Assembly (NCBI GenBank): GCA_026261815.1
Contig: JAMPIT010000258.1
Location: 11,027,501 to 11,091,500 of the forward strand
From: Monarcha castaneiventris obscurior
Lineage: Eukaryota > Chordata > Aves > Passeriformes > Monarchidae
Length of the DNA: 64,000 nt
Reading direction: 5' to 3'
Shown here: piece after piece, positions 1 to 13,370 of the stretch
Layout: each line of letters starts with the position of its first letter
Numbering within the stretch: position 1 is the stretch's first letter
Translations under genes and position numbers: made by a program
The notes under the pieces: generated by a model
Database searches by the model: none
Told to the model about the DNA's origin: nothing
Seen by the model: the letters and a program-made list of their open reading frames with translations, nothing else

Positions 1-3000
1 TTTGGTCCTGGTGTGTAGATATATTTTGGGCACTATTAAATGGGAAAAGTTTTCTGCTCCTGACTGAATAAAATGTGCTAGAAGAAGACGTGGACATGCT
101 GGTCACCAAGACAAAAACTGAAATGACCTCCTGCTAAGAGCCAAATTCCAGCATAGTAATGGCAGTTGTCTCCTGGAAGACTCTTCTAAAATGTAGTAAG
201 TAAACCGCTTACTCAGAAAAGCAGTGCTGCAGATGAGTATTTGCAGCATGGTCTGCATGTGTTCACATCCCAGGAATATCAGTTTGGTGTTCTTTTCTGA
301 CCCTAAATTAATGGTAATGGAAAGACTGAAATACATAATGTAAAATGCATCATGTACACCTAAGTTAAAGCAAACAATACACAAAATACAGTGACTTTAC
401 TGCTGGAGTGGTCTCTGCTCTCCTCTGTGTTTTCTGCCAGAGTTTGCTTCTCCTCCATTTTTTTCCGTTCCTGTCAGTTCCCTGAGAAGCTGTGTTTTTC
501 TGGCTTTCATTGTGAAGACATCTGTGCTCAGCCAGTCCAAGAGTTGATCTGGTGGTCTTCAGCTCCAATCCTTCATGGTTTGGCAGACCACAGGCTTCCA
601 GGCTACAAAATACAGACTGCCAAAGAGATGGAGAGGAGCACTGATCACACTGGTATTTGAGCACTTCCTAAGCTAATGTATTTATCTTCACAGGATTTCT
701 ATGAGATAGGAAATTACTACTGTCCCCCTTTTAGAGGTGAAAAACAGATGCAAGCCTAAGCTAATTGACTTAGCTAATGTCACACAGGAGCTAGTGGCAC
801 AGCAGAGAAATGAGATCAGCTGCCAGCCCTGTTGCCATGTGCCAGAGGACAGGTTGACTCAGTTTTGAAAGCCCTGTTGGTGCCCACAGGCTTTTATAGC
901 CCTGTGCAAAGGCAAAGCACGAGCTTTCAGAGCACGGCAGCCCACGGCAGAAAACTGAAAGCACAAGCTTTCAGATCAAGGCAACCGAGGAAGGAAGGGA
1001 CAGATTTGCACTGAGATCCAAGTCAGGTGGCTGCAGCAATACCAGCCTGGCCCAGGTTTGTAGAGTGACTGGGCTTTTAGACTTGGTTTTTGTTTTTCTC
1101 TGACAACTGTTGAGCAGTGATTCCTGGTATTGGATCAAAGCTTTCTCTCTGATTTCAGCCTTGCCAGATAATCCATCTGGGGATTGAGAATGCCCTTCCT
1201 CACTTTCACACCAGTGAAAGCAGGAGCTTCTGGAAATGTAATTTCAACCCAATCCTTTTTCTTCCCCCTCCTACTAATTTTTAGTCCTGCCTACTTTTAT
1301 ATTCAGTTTTCAGACCATGTTGAAAGCATTTTAAAAGAAGCCATGAAGCAGTTAAGAAAATACTGAAGACTGTGTTCAGAGACCTTAAAAAAACAATTCC
1401 CTTTTGAAAGTTCATGTTGGGTTGTAAATATGAGAGAAATAATGACCCTAATACAGCTCATGTGTACAGGAGTGGGTTTTGATTAAAGCATTGAGACAGG
1501 GAGTGGCATTGTCTTATCCTTGCAGCAGATTTATAGACCTTATTAGCAAAGTTAAACTTTTGTGCTGACTAAACTTTTCCACACCCTCTTTCTGCCATAA
1601 AAATCCACCCCAAATTTTCATCTCACAGCCAAGGAGCAGGTGAAGTCATGCCAAATGTTTCACATTAAACCAAGTATCCCAAAATACTGTTCTCCAGCAC
1701 CAGAAATGTTTCTGCCCAAATGGCTTCTGCTTCCTCAGAGAACTCCACCTCTTATCAATTTCTAGTATTTTATAGGATTGCACAGCTGGTGCTTTTCTTT
1801 GACCATGTCATCAGCTTCATGTCTGACTGCAGGATGGATTCTGCCCTTGGTTCTGCATTCAGCAGCACCCGCTGACAGCAGCCACCTAAGATAAAAAAGT
1901 AATTCAGAGAGCAGTTACAGCAAGAGTACCTGGGAGAAGGATCACCCTGACCACAGCTCTGCTGCAACAGATGACGGGCAAACAGGACAAATATATTGGA
2001 TTGGTATTTATGTTCCCAAAGGAGCTGACACAATTGCTGTCTACCAAATTTTCTTTTTAACTTGAAAGATCAGACCTGAAATTTTCCAGGTGCACTAAAT
2101 GAGGGGTTCCATATTCTTACCTCAGTGTTTGAGAGCTGTAGTCCTGAAAAAGTGATAAGAATACAGTATTGTCCTCACAGAAGATAATCTCAGCCTCTTG
2201 TGTGTGAATGGCAAGAGGGTGTCAGGAGCCCTCTGACACAGGATGGTTGCCATAGCTCTGCTCCACAGCTGAGGTCTGTAAGAAGGCAAGGAGAAACCTT
2301 TGGGTGCTGCAGTCTCCCACAATAAAGGCACAGAGGAGGGGTTTGGGTCCTGCCCAGCTGTGTGCGTGAAAGCTGGGATCTCCTAGCTGAAATTTTACAG
2401 GCGCCAGATCTGTCTTGGAGTGCGTCAGGCAGCCGTGAACTTGGCAGAGTAGAATTTCACAGCTGACTTGTACTTACTCCTCTTACAGGCAGCAGTGAGT
2501 TCCCTCAGTGCGAAGCTCCTCATGCAAGCCCTGGGCAGTGACCAGGCTGCAGCGGCTGGTCGGTGTGAGCAGCATGAGAATGTCACAGTGCCACGGAAGG
2601 TGACAGCGCTGCAAGGTGTGACCGTGGTGTGACAAACACCGGCAGGGGTAGGCACAAGGATCAGTCCTCTGCTGGTCTGCAGGACTAATCCTCGCACTGC
2701 TCACAGGGCAGAATTCACACCCAGGAAGAGGCCAGAATGAGGGCTATATGATGCTTAATCTCATAAGCTTGAGCAGGACTTAAATGCTTCCCAGAATTTT
2801 GCTACCCTATTGCAGAACAGTCATGTATTATAGAAGTAAATTGAAATGATCCCCTAATGATTTTTTTCTTCAATTAATTCCTTCTGCTACCCCAAAGAAA
2901 AAAAACATAGCAGGGACCAGCTGTCTTGACAGGTCATTTAACACTGTTTTTGTAAAAATAGATTTGTGTTTTATAGCTTAATATTTTAGAGGCTGGTGAC

Positions 3001-3600
3001 TGGTTAGGCATCTTTCAGCACCAGCACCTCTTGCTTTGGGCTTCAGCCTTCAAATAAGTCACCGGTTGTCATGATTTACTGTGTGTACTATGGGACAAGT
3101 GCAAGATTTTGACAAGAAAAGATATTTGGGTGTTATTTGAGGAGACATGGGGAAAGTCACTTAACTCAGTGTTTATATAGAATGGCTTTCTTGTTCAGAG
3201 GTCACCTCTGTTGGAATGACAGGTGCAGGCTTCAGACATCAGCTGCAAGGGCTGTTTTGTGCATCAGGGAGGTTATAGCTTTTCCTATTAAAGACGGTTG
3301 GAATTTGAGGGAATATATTTTGTTTAAATTTAACTAACCTTTCTATCATGATTCAGGGAGAAAGGTGCAGCCTGTTAGAGTACAATTGCTTCAGTGGTAA
3401 TAATACCGGTGTCGTTTCTCAGCACTGTTCCCATTAAGGTGTTCAGAGTAACGGATGTGGAAAATGTGTCCCAACTTTGAAAATGTCTCTCTGCAAGTTT
3501 AAATAAGACCAATAAAGTGGGTGAGGAACAGGCTATAAACAGGTTAGAGACTTTGTTAAAATATAGGAATAAAGGATCTACGGTGCTCTTCTGTGGAACT
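1..3600. other. No gene recognised
   Basis: Moderately AT-rich DNA. All open frames are under 100 codons and none resembles a known protein. No transposon family is recognised. Confidence 0.5.
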
Positions 3601-3930
3601 GTGCTGTCAAAGTGGGGAAGAGTTGGCTCCCATAGTCACTCTGCAAAGATTAGATTGGTGTTGGTGTTTGTTTTTAAAAGCACATTGAGATGGCATTTTT
3701 CCATAACTGAAGGGTTAGGCGTGTTCAGCAAATTAAATGGGCTGGCTGAGCATTCCTGGCCGTCTCCTGCCTGAACCCTGGCCCTTACAGAAAGCTGCAA
3801 GACTTCCTCTTCATCCTGCCTCTAAACCAAATTTCACCTGCCTGTTCCCATCTGCTGACCCTCATTCTAGCAGCTCTCTGGGCTTGTCTATCTCATTCTT
3901 CTCTTTCCAGCCCTGTTTCCTCCTGCACAG

Positions 3931-3980
3931 ACACACACACACAGATACACAAATCCACACACACACAGATACACACACAA
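3931..3980. repeat. (AC)n-type microsatellite, interrupted
   Basis: Two runs of alternating AC are broken by GATAC and AAATCC phrases, a typical imperfect dinucleotide repeat. Confidence 0.85.
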
Positions 3981-6900
3981 TCCCCAAAGCACTCCCCTGC
4001 TGAGCACTTGCAGAGCTGAGTGACTGCCCTGGGGACTGGCCATCTTCTCCATACCTCCAAGCTCTCCTTGCTCAGACTGCCTCCAAGCCAAACTCCAAAA
4101 CAGAGGCACTGAACTCACCCACACTTTTATTTCTCTACCCCACATTTTTCTGTCTCCATGTCTTTTTAACAGTTCTAGCACGTCACTTGCCTTATTTTTT
4201 TAAATAGGTTCTTGGCCTGGGTTCGTGGCTGTAGTATCTGAGCACCTTTCAGTCATGCATGAACTGATGTGACTCATGTCAGGCTTGGGTGATTTGTTCT
4301 CTCTCCCCATTCTCTCCCAAGAAGGAGGGCTGCACATGCTGTGCTGGAGTCTTTGTTTTGTTTGGGTAAAGTTTCAGTTTGTGAGATTTTCCTGTGACCA
4401 TGAGGCAGGGGGTGTCATCCTCAATCTTCATTCTTTCATCCCTTCAATGTACTCTGCTGGTATGCTGAAGATTTTCACAATTTTTATGTTATCTCTGCAC
4501 TACATTCCTCTGATACCAAGAATATTTGGCATTATATTTAATGGCTAAAACCATCCTGAAGTATTCTGTCTTCTGGTTTTGGTGCAAGTCAGTCTTTAAC
4601 TATTAGAGGTCAAACACAACATGCTGAGAACAAAGCAGTCCATGGGTGTCCTGTCAGTTTTTACACCTTCCCCTGCATTAACCACTGCTGATCATGGCAG
4701 GGCATGGAGATGTCTGGGCTGGACAGGTCTGAACATTTCTATGTCTTCTTTCCCAAAAAATCTTTGCTGATGTTCTTCAAGGTACAGCCCCAAAATCCGC
4801 AAAGCCAGGAAAATTGTAGCCTTATATAATTTTTTCTACTTTTCATTCCATGGGATATTAGCAGGAAGATAACTTCTAGAAAGAGGGTTTAACTATGGTA
4901 AGAACTCCACTTTAGAAAAGATATTGAGAGAAAATAGTGTGATCATTAGATTCATATTTGGTTTAGGTGATGGACTCAGTTTTGCTCTCCCTATCCTCCA
5001 GCCACTTCTGAGTAAAAAAGAAAAGGAATAACTGAGCTCCGGAGGAGAGATGTAATGAACCTGATGATTTTTAAAAAGTAGGTAAAGAGCCCCAAATTCT
5101 CAGACAAATCATCTTGGTGATCATTTAATAAAACTGCCACTCAAAAGCTCATGTAAGATACAAAATTATCTGTAAAAATGGTTGTACAAATAAGTTCCCT
5201 TGGGCATTCTTGTGGCTCACTGTAGCATCATATACTGTCTTAGGGATTGATTTAGAGCAATCAAAACTAATACAAATGAAACTGCAAAGAAGGGGAGACA
5301 AGCCAGCTTCAGCTGCTGTGGTTGGGTGTGGATTTGCTTCAGGCAGCTGGGAGGAAGATGAGACCATCTAAGGATGTCTTCTTCCCACCCACTGCTGCCA
5401 TCCCCAGCATCAGGGACAGAGCAGAGCTGCCACTGAGATGAGCCTTTCCCCATTTTCCTGATGAGGGGCATCTCCATGAATGGCCAGGGATGCTCAATAT
5501 TTTAAGAGCTGACCTTCACATACAATTGAATCCAGAAAAAGCTGGTGCTGCCACCAAAAGAAGCATTCATGTCGTCTTATTCCCACCTGATACCATGTTT
5601 TCCATTACATTAACAGAAGTGACTGCAGTATCAATCAAATCGGGGTCAATTCTGGATTAAAACTAATATGTAAAAAAAAAGGCAAGTTTTAATTATGTGT
5701 TTGCAGCCTTTCTTATGCTGGCAGCAGCACGAGGTGAAGGGCTGGGCTGAGGACTTGGGACAGGGGGAAGGCAGGGATGCTTTCCACACCAGGACTCCTT
5801 TATGCTTTTGTTGTTGGACAGCTGACACTTCCTTCTGCAGCCTAAATTATATGTAGAATTACAGCCCAATGTAAAGGGTATTGCTTTGTGCCTACTTTGA
5901 TTTTAAAAGGTTTCCCTAGGTTCAAATATCTACCAGTACTTGCATCTGTAGGACCGAAGGATCTGCGTGCTTTGGGTGCCGTGTTCTGTGCTGGCTGTGT
6001 GGGGCAGCTGTAAATTCAGGAGGCTGCTTTGCATTGCCATTGGGGCACAACGCAGCCCACACTGGGGTAAATCAGGGATGCACTTCCTCCTTTTATGTGT
6101 TGCATCTGAGAGACGAAAGGAGAGAACCTCTGTGCCAGAGAGCAAATCATGTCCACCCTCTGCTTTTTCCAGCTCTGAGAAGGGAGGCAGCCCCTCACAG
6201 TAGCAACAGCTGCAATCCCCCCGGCCCAACCCTGGCAACAAACACCCTCTTCACCTCCTATCTGAGTCTCTATCCCAAATTCCCAGCAGGATGCCAAGCC
6301 TGAGGCTTCCCCTTCACAGCTGGAGGCACTGACATGTCGGAGGAGAACAGGTGGAAGAGGGAGCTGCTTGAAGATGAGCATGGAGGCTGTAGGGGAAAAA
6401 GGGACACCCTACAGAGTTTGGGAGAGGCTGGGCTGTAGGATGTGAGCTGAGGATGGAGAAAGAAATAGGACGTGATCACAGGGATACAGAAGCTGGCAGC
6501 TCTGCCCCCAAAAACCTCCCTCCAGGTGGTTGCATTACACCTCCAGCCGGCTGCTCATAGCATCCTCCACAATCCCATGTCCCTCTCCAGCCTCCTGCTC
6601 CAGCACAGAGCTTCCTGAAGCCCAGCTGCCCTCTCCAAGTCATCCTTCATTCCACCTGTGATTCCAACTGCCAGCACCACTGCCATGCCTTCGGTGGGCT
6701 CTGGCTTCAGGCATTCTATTACATCCCTTTGGAAGATGTTTAACTCTATTGTGGTTAAAAATGTGTATCTTAATTTCTAATTTGAATTTGTCCAGTTTCA
6801 TCTTTATTAGCTTTTATTATCCTGCTCTTATCTGCTGTAGAGCCCTTTAATATTGAAAGGCTGCAGACAGCCAGAATCCCCGTAAGAGCTGGTTTCTTGC

Positions 6901-6991
6901 TCCAGGAACTGCAGCATATGCTTCTTGTGGAAAAACCATTTTTCCAGTCTTCCTCCTATACAAACATCCAAATGCAAGTTTATATCTGAGC

Positions 6992-7010
6992 TTTTTTTTT
7001 TTTTTTTTTT
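6992..7010. repeat. T19 homopolymer
   Basis: Nineteen consecutive T residues. No clear retrotransposed gene body is attached on either side. Confidence 0.9.
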
Positions 7011-7659
7011 GAGGGGCAGTTGTGCTGCCGAAACTTGGGTATCTCACTAGAATTTTCTCCAGGTGCAGGGATTTTAGCAGAGGTTTCCAAATTGTCGAAA
7101 CTAGGCAAACAGGGGTTGGAGCTCAAACCTCAGATCTGAAGACGAGATCTAGGTGTCCAGGCTGGGAGTAAAAACATTGTTTTGTGGGTGAGGAGTTCAG
7201 ACAACTCTGTAGAGTGTGTGGGCAGTGGTGTGTGGCATGTCCCCGTGCTGTGCCTTCCCACAGGACCCAGGCAGGTGAGGAGGACTTGGAGGAAAGGCAT
7301 GCCATGAAAGGGATGTCCCTCAGAGTCTTCTTGGGGTGCTTCCTCATGCAACACATCATTCACATCTTATTTATGCTTCCCTAGTGCATGACCAGACATG
7401 CTGTGAGACTCCGTAAGAAAATGCTATAAAATAAAGAAGAGTTTTTATTGCATTGGCTTAAAGACTGCATCAGTCTTTCAAATGGCATTTAGTATTGCCA
7501 CTTTGACTCCATAGATACAGCTCTGACACCCTGCCATCATAAACTCCAACTTACAGCTTTGACCACGAGGCTGCACTTGGCAGTGGCAGCCCAGCCAAGG
7601 AGGATGGAATCTTTTCCCAAGCTGAAGATACATAATCCCTTGGAAGATAATTTGTACGT

Positions 7660-9640
7660 GAAAAAAACACACATTAGTGGGATTTGTTGTTTATATAACC
7701 CGAGAATGGTTTTAATTAAACAATAAATCTAAGAAGCAATTAGGCAAAAAGGGGTTGAGGCAAAATTGGTATTTTGAGAGAAAGCTGAGATATTGCATTT
7801 TAAAAATCAGATGGGCTGCATGTTCAGCAAGTATCTGCTACAGCACCTGTGGAAGAGCCACAGTGTGGTGTTGCATAAATAGATGCCTATCAGGCGAGAA
7901 GCTCCATGGGTAGATATGTAATTATACAACTTAAAAAAAAAAGGCATAATATTTATACTGCAGCCTGGATTGGCTTCAGTCATGTGCATAATACATTTAT
8001 TTGAAAACATCCTAATTATGTGTTTACCTGACAGAAGGAGCCATTACAATCACCCTGGCACATAAACCCATTTTATAAATCTGCCTGCTTTTGCATTTAC
8101 CCAAGAGACCTACACCAACAGCACATTTATGATTATTTATTTTAATCTGTGAAATATATAAATAGTAGTATTTTTAAAGAATATCACTAAAACATTCTGG
8201 ACTTCTTTTTCTCTTCATTCTATATTGCTGGGCTTTTTTCTTAGAGCTTTTCTGAGCAGGGATGTTGCATTTCATATGCAGGGAAAAAATGCATTCTTAA
8301 CACTCTAGAAATAATAACAAACCCCTTGAAAGATTTAAATTAGTTTGTTCCCTGAATTAAATGTCCCATCTGCTTCCCTTCCCTCCCCAAACCTCTTCTC
8401 ACCACCCCCTGGTGCGCATGCACATGGGTTTGTGGTTTGTTTTTTTTCTGGCGTTGCTTCTGAATTCCATCAAACGTGCAGCTATTCCAGCCTGCTGGGG
8501 TTGTGCCTTGGAAACCAGGTTTGGAGTTTGTGCTGGCTGTTGAGTGCAGGCAGGGAACCCCCTGCTCAGGGGCTGCACAGTCCGGGCTGGGAACGGGTGT
8601 GCTTGTGGCTGCTGGGGTGAGAGCAACACCAGGGCTTGGCTTGTGTTTGGTTTAAACTAAGAGCTTCGGAGCATTTTGTAGGGAGGAAAGTGAATATTAA
8701 GAATCCTAACAAGTTTGCAAATAGTTGTAAGGGGGAAGGGCATTGGGGTGGGAGCTCAGCAACCTTCACAATATCTTTCAGAATAATGCTGGTTGTCTAA
8801 TGTACTCGCAAGCTAAAGGAAATTCTAATTTAAGACTGACTCCATTCTATACTCACAGGGCTCTCTCTCAGTCTCTGTTTCTCTCTTCCCCTCCCTCTCT
8901 CCCTTATTTCCCTCTTTGCAGAGAGAATACTTCAGTCATATTAGAGAATGGCCTGGCAGCCTTAACTGCACATCATCTCCCTCATTAGAGGCGAAATAGA
9001 ACATATAAATATTTTCAAACACGATGTTTTGTTGAATCTTTTCTTGTAACTCATGCTGATCATTAGCTTGTATTTTAGGCATTTCTAATGAAAATGCATT
9101 CATTTAAATTTACCCGTGGTTTTTGGAAATATATGATTTTAAATTTAAGAAAAAGGGCAGTAGACATGGTTCTTCTTGCTAGTTGCATGTCCTGCCAGTC
9201 TGATTACACAATCTGTTGTAATTATGCTGAGCTCTGCAGACCTTTGGGGAGCCAAGTTATACAGTAGAATCACTCCTAATTGCTAGGGGTAAAACCTTGG
9301 GCCCATTGAAGTCAATAGCAAAATTTCTGCTAATTTCATAGAGAGTATTTCTAAAACCATCCTCAGAATGATAAACATCAATATTATTTAATGTACTAGC
9401 TTAACTGAAAGGAAAACCAAATTTATCATTAATATTATATGGAGACTAATAAACTCGATTTCTTGAACACTTAAGTTACATGAAATTTAAAAATCTTTAG
9501 GTCATCATTATTGAGGAAAGCAGAGTTTCTTAATTTAAACTGACCAAGATAATTCCTTCTAATATAATTTGTTATGCCTCTGCAAAATTTATGATGGAAA
9601 GCTCTATGTCTGTGTGGGTTTTATGTCCAGGCAAAATGCA
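7660..9640. other. AT-rich block, possibly conserved non-coding DNA
   Basis: Two AT-rich stretches (7660-8340 and 8760-9640) surround a GC-richer piece at 8340-8760. They hold many short TAAT, ATTA and TTTGCAT-like words and almost no open frames. The base pattern resembles the conserved non-coding DNA of vertebrate gene-regulatory regions, but conservation cannot be judged from one sequence. Confidence 0.3.
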
Positions 9641-11419
9641 AAATGGCAGGATGGATTTGCTAAAAGACTTCAAAATGCAATCTAAACCAGGATTCAACAT
9701 CCAGCAGAGTTTGGTTAAAGGCAATTATGAGCTCTTGAAAGGGGTGAGTGAGGTGTGAAATGTATTTCAGTGACAACAGCCATCTTCCCTTTGCCGCAGT
9801 GTGAGGGGTGGAACTGTACTTTTGGGATACTTGGGATGGGTGGCTGGTGCCCAGCTCCCACCTCCTCAGAGGGCCATGGTCCCTCTCCACCTCTTCCAGC
9901 ATCTCCTGGCCATGCCCATCTGCCTCCATCCCACTGCTGAGCTCCTGTGTGGATGCATTCCCATGTGTGCCCTATCCCTTCTGCATGGCCTCCCTGTGAC
10001 TAAATTCACCCTTCCCCAAACCAATTTATGGAAGTAACTGATGAGCTTATTAAACTTCATATACAGTTTCTAATCAGGCAAGGAGAATTTGAGAGAGGAA
10101 TTGAAAATCAGAGCCATGCTCATAAGTGGGAGAAAGCTCTCACCAGTACTGACCAATTTTCATTCTTTCTTCCAGTTCATATTTATTCAAAATTATCATG
10201 TAAGATTGCATTGAGCAGTATTTTTCATTGCTGGAACATAATCTCAAGCTAAACAAATTTAAGAATCAGCATAGAAGATTTCATGTTCATAGGAGAACAT
10301 GAAATCCTGACTAGTCCTCATAATTTTTTAAAAAGAGAATCAGTCAGGATGAAACTGTAAAGCTGTGCCTAAGATAATAAATTTTTAAAACCTTTTTTTT
10401 GGTAAGTGTATTCGGAATGAAAACAATCCTAATGGTAATATTGGTCTATTACTAGAAATGATGAAATTGTAAAAGCACAATTTTTTATAAAACATCATCC
10501 TCTGTCTTCAGAGGAAAAGATAGATCACATTGTCATGTTAAATGATGGTGGGACATAATTAACTGTCGTTGATCATGGAAGGCAATGCACACCACCATTT
10601 TTAAACCAGTAGCTTAGATAATTTGCATCAAGGATCTTTTTAGGAGCCAGTCAGGAAGCTGTCTGGATGATTTCCATTGGTTTTCAAGAGGTTTTGGAAC
10701 TACGGAAAGCTCAGGATCTGTTAAATAATATTGTTTGAGTATTTAGGAAGATACACAGTTGTTGGTTCTTCATCTTGACAACTGACCACAGCAAAAAATT
10801 AAATGAATGATGCAGCACTCTGGTGAAGAATTAAAACTGGCAAACATAACTCACCCCCACTGAATTTATGGAAAATACCAAGCTAATTTGATGTACTTTT
10901 GAATTGCTGACAAATTCAATTTTAAACAGCGATAGTCTATTAATACAATCTATAGCTAGACTTCTAATTGCCTAATACCAAACATTCTCCTTAATAAATT
11001 AGAAACACGCAAGCAAACATGCTAAAGATTAAAAGAATCTGAGGGTGGCTCCTCAACAGCTCTGGCACATGTTTGGCACTGTAATGGCAAATGAGGAATG
11101 CTCACAGGAGATGTGACTGAAGAGCCCAAAGCAATCAGTTCCTGGCCATGCACATTTGAATGTTTTAACAGTGAAGGAAACAGAAAATATAAATTGTTAA
11201 TCATTAGTTTGTCGATGGCACAAGAATTGTGGAAGTACTGAAATGCAGAAAGCCCTGATAGAAGATGAAAGAAGACAGTTTGCACCAAAGGCTTATCTTG
11301 GCAACATGCCTTCTTCACAGTATGCCCTAAAATAGTATTTTCATTCCCCATCAAAGGCTAAGAATATACCAGAAACCATAAGCTTACACTTAATACTTTT
11401 TGTAATATATATGCAGAAC
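9641..11419. other. Mixed then AT-rich DNA, no gene
   Basis: 9641-10020 is GC-richer with chance open frames. From 10020 to 11419 it is AT-rich with homeodomain-like words and the inverted repeat at 10277. No exon or repeat family is recognised. Confidence 0.4.
10277..10306. repeat. Perfect 12-bp inverted repeat with 6-nt spacer
   Basis: GATTTCATGTTC at 10277-10288 and its exact reverse complement at 10295-10306 flank ATAGGA. A second inverted pair, 10304-10312 with 10342-10350 (ATCCTGACT/AGTCAGGAT), overlaps it on the right. Confidence 0.85.
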
Positions 11420-13370
11420 ATTATATAGTTTATAGAAACCTTAGAACATGTATTCAGCCACTCAGGTCAGGGAGGAATTAGCCAGAGCTGTAACACATCG
11501 GCACTTTTCAGTTTCTAAAAGAAAATTTGCAACCACAGGATTGTGTTTCATAGCCACAAATGTGCCTATCCTTCATGAATTTGTCTAATCCCATTCTAAG
11601 CCCATTTATACTCTGCAGTATCTTGTGACAATGAATTCCACAATTTTATATATATATATATATATATATATCTTGTGTGGAAAAGTGCTTCCTTTTGTTG
11701 GTTTTACACCTGTGACCCATTTCAGCTGGGAGCTTGCCAGTTCCTGTGTAGTGAGAAAGAATGAGCAGTTTATTTTGGATCACTTTCTCCACAAAATTTT
11801 TGATTTGACAGACTTTTATGGCATCTCCTCAGCTCTGTCTTACAGGGTGCATGATCCTAATTGTTCCTTGCACAGGCATTGTTCCATGCCTTCCTGCCCT
11901 CAGAGGCCTCAAGAAAGTTATGGGGAATCACACCAAAAGTTTGTGAAGACCAGGCAGGGGACGACAGCAGTATGCACCTTCCTGATCTATTCTCCTTCAT
12001 CCCATCATTCACAACTCAGGCTTTTCCTAATCCAGGAAAGATGAGCATTATTCTTCTCAGTTGCTTCTTGAATGCTGTGACCCTTCATCATGCTCAGCAT
12101 CCTCTGACAGCAAAGTTCCTCACCTCGTTTGCTTCTCCTCCAAAGGAGCATCTCCTCTGCTTGGTGTTGAACCTCCATCTGGTTGCTTGGCTCATGCCCC
12201 AACCTCTGGTATTGAAAAAGTCATTGGAGAGTGGATCCCAATTCATCCTTTCTGACCTGTAAAGGACCTTATAAACACTCAGCATGGTTTGTGTCAGTCT
12301 AGGTCAGGAATCCTCATCTGTTCAGCCTTTCCTGTATCCCTGTGTACTTGGGGGTTCTGAACTACCCTTGGTACTCTGCTCCCATCTTTTCCAGCTGTGC
12401 TCTCTGCTTTTCCCAAGGTGGACCAGAGCTGCACCAAGCATCCACAGTGCTACTGACCTGCTGCTGTTTAGTGGTTTGGTCTGTTTTCCTTTCTCAGTTA
12501 TTCTATTGCTTTTCTGATCTCTGCTGAGCACTGCGATGACATTTCCAGGCATTTCTCTGTGATAACCTCAAAATCTTTTCTATGCGTGGTAATAGTCAAC
12601 TCACAGACCAACACATGTACTTGAAATTAGATTTGTGTGTTCTCATTACGGCACTTTGCAGATATCTACATTGGTTTTAGTGACATTTTATTGTCCAGTC
12701 ATTTTGAATTGTAAGATCCTTCTAATCTCTTCCTGTTAAATTCTTGTCCTTTAACCTTGAATAACTACTGTCAACGAATTTTTTCACTTCACTGTTCAAC
12801 CTTTCTTTTCCAAATATCTAGTGATTCTGCTGATAGCACAGGCTTTTGTACCTCTCCCATGATCTTGAAGTTGGGAGGGAAGGAAGAAGAAGAAGAAATA
12901 AAAAGAAGGAATCAGTTCTGGTTGCAGTATTCAAAACATGGCTGTAAAGATTTGTCTGTAAGGTAGACCCAGAGAATGACAGTGATTTCCTCTGCTTTGT
13001 TCTCCACTCTTCTCAAAATAATTAATAATCTCAGATTTACTTTTTAGACTGGTGCTGAGTGGTGAGGTATTGTTTTCAGGGAGCCCTCTTCAGTGACTCC
13101 ACAACCCCTTTCATAGTACAAACAGCTCATTCAGGGCCCATGATCTTTTATGTTGAGTTGCTTTTTCCCTGTGTATTATTTTGCAGCTACAAACACTGAA
13201 TATAAATTTTAAACTCACTGACTCAATATTATGAGAACACTCTCCACTCTTTGCAATCAGCTTTGGTTGTGTTTAGCTTCATTTCAGTAACCTGAATAAT
13301 CTTGTATCATCTTCAGACTGTGTCACCTCACTACTCACCCTCTGCTTCCAGATTCCTTCAAAGATGTCTC
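11420..13370 (-). mobile_element. Ancient CR1-type LINE, 3' half (sense on - strand)
   Basis: The + strand reads as the antisense of the CR1 3' region in order. It starts with GTATCTTGTGACAATGAATT near 11620 and a block around GGAAAAGTGCTTCCTTTTG near 11680. Further on are CACTTTGCAGATATCTACATT near 12650 and ATTGTCCAGTCATTTTG near 12690, and finally CTTGTATCATCTTCAGACTG near 13300. The spacing and order fit one old insertion, expanded by a (TA)n tract at 11647. Every frame is broken. Identification is from remembered consensus. Confidence 0.6.
11647..11671. repeat. (TA)n microsatellite, 12 units
   Basis: An uninterrupted TA tract sits inside the old CR1 insertion, between phrases that are adjacent in the LINE. 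Confidence 0.9.

Larger units (their letters stand above)
3601..7660. other. No gene recognised; simple repeats only
   Basis: Contains the AC repeat and the T19 run. The longest open frame (121 codons, - strand near 6016-6381) has no recognisable domain and uses Ser, Cys and Leu as expected by chance. Confidence 0.5.
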
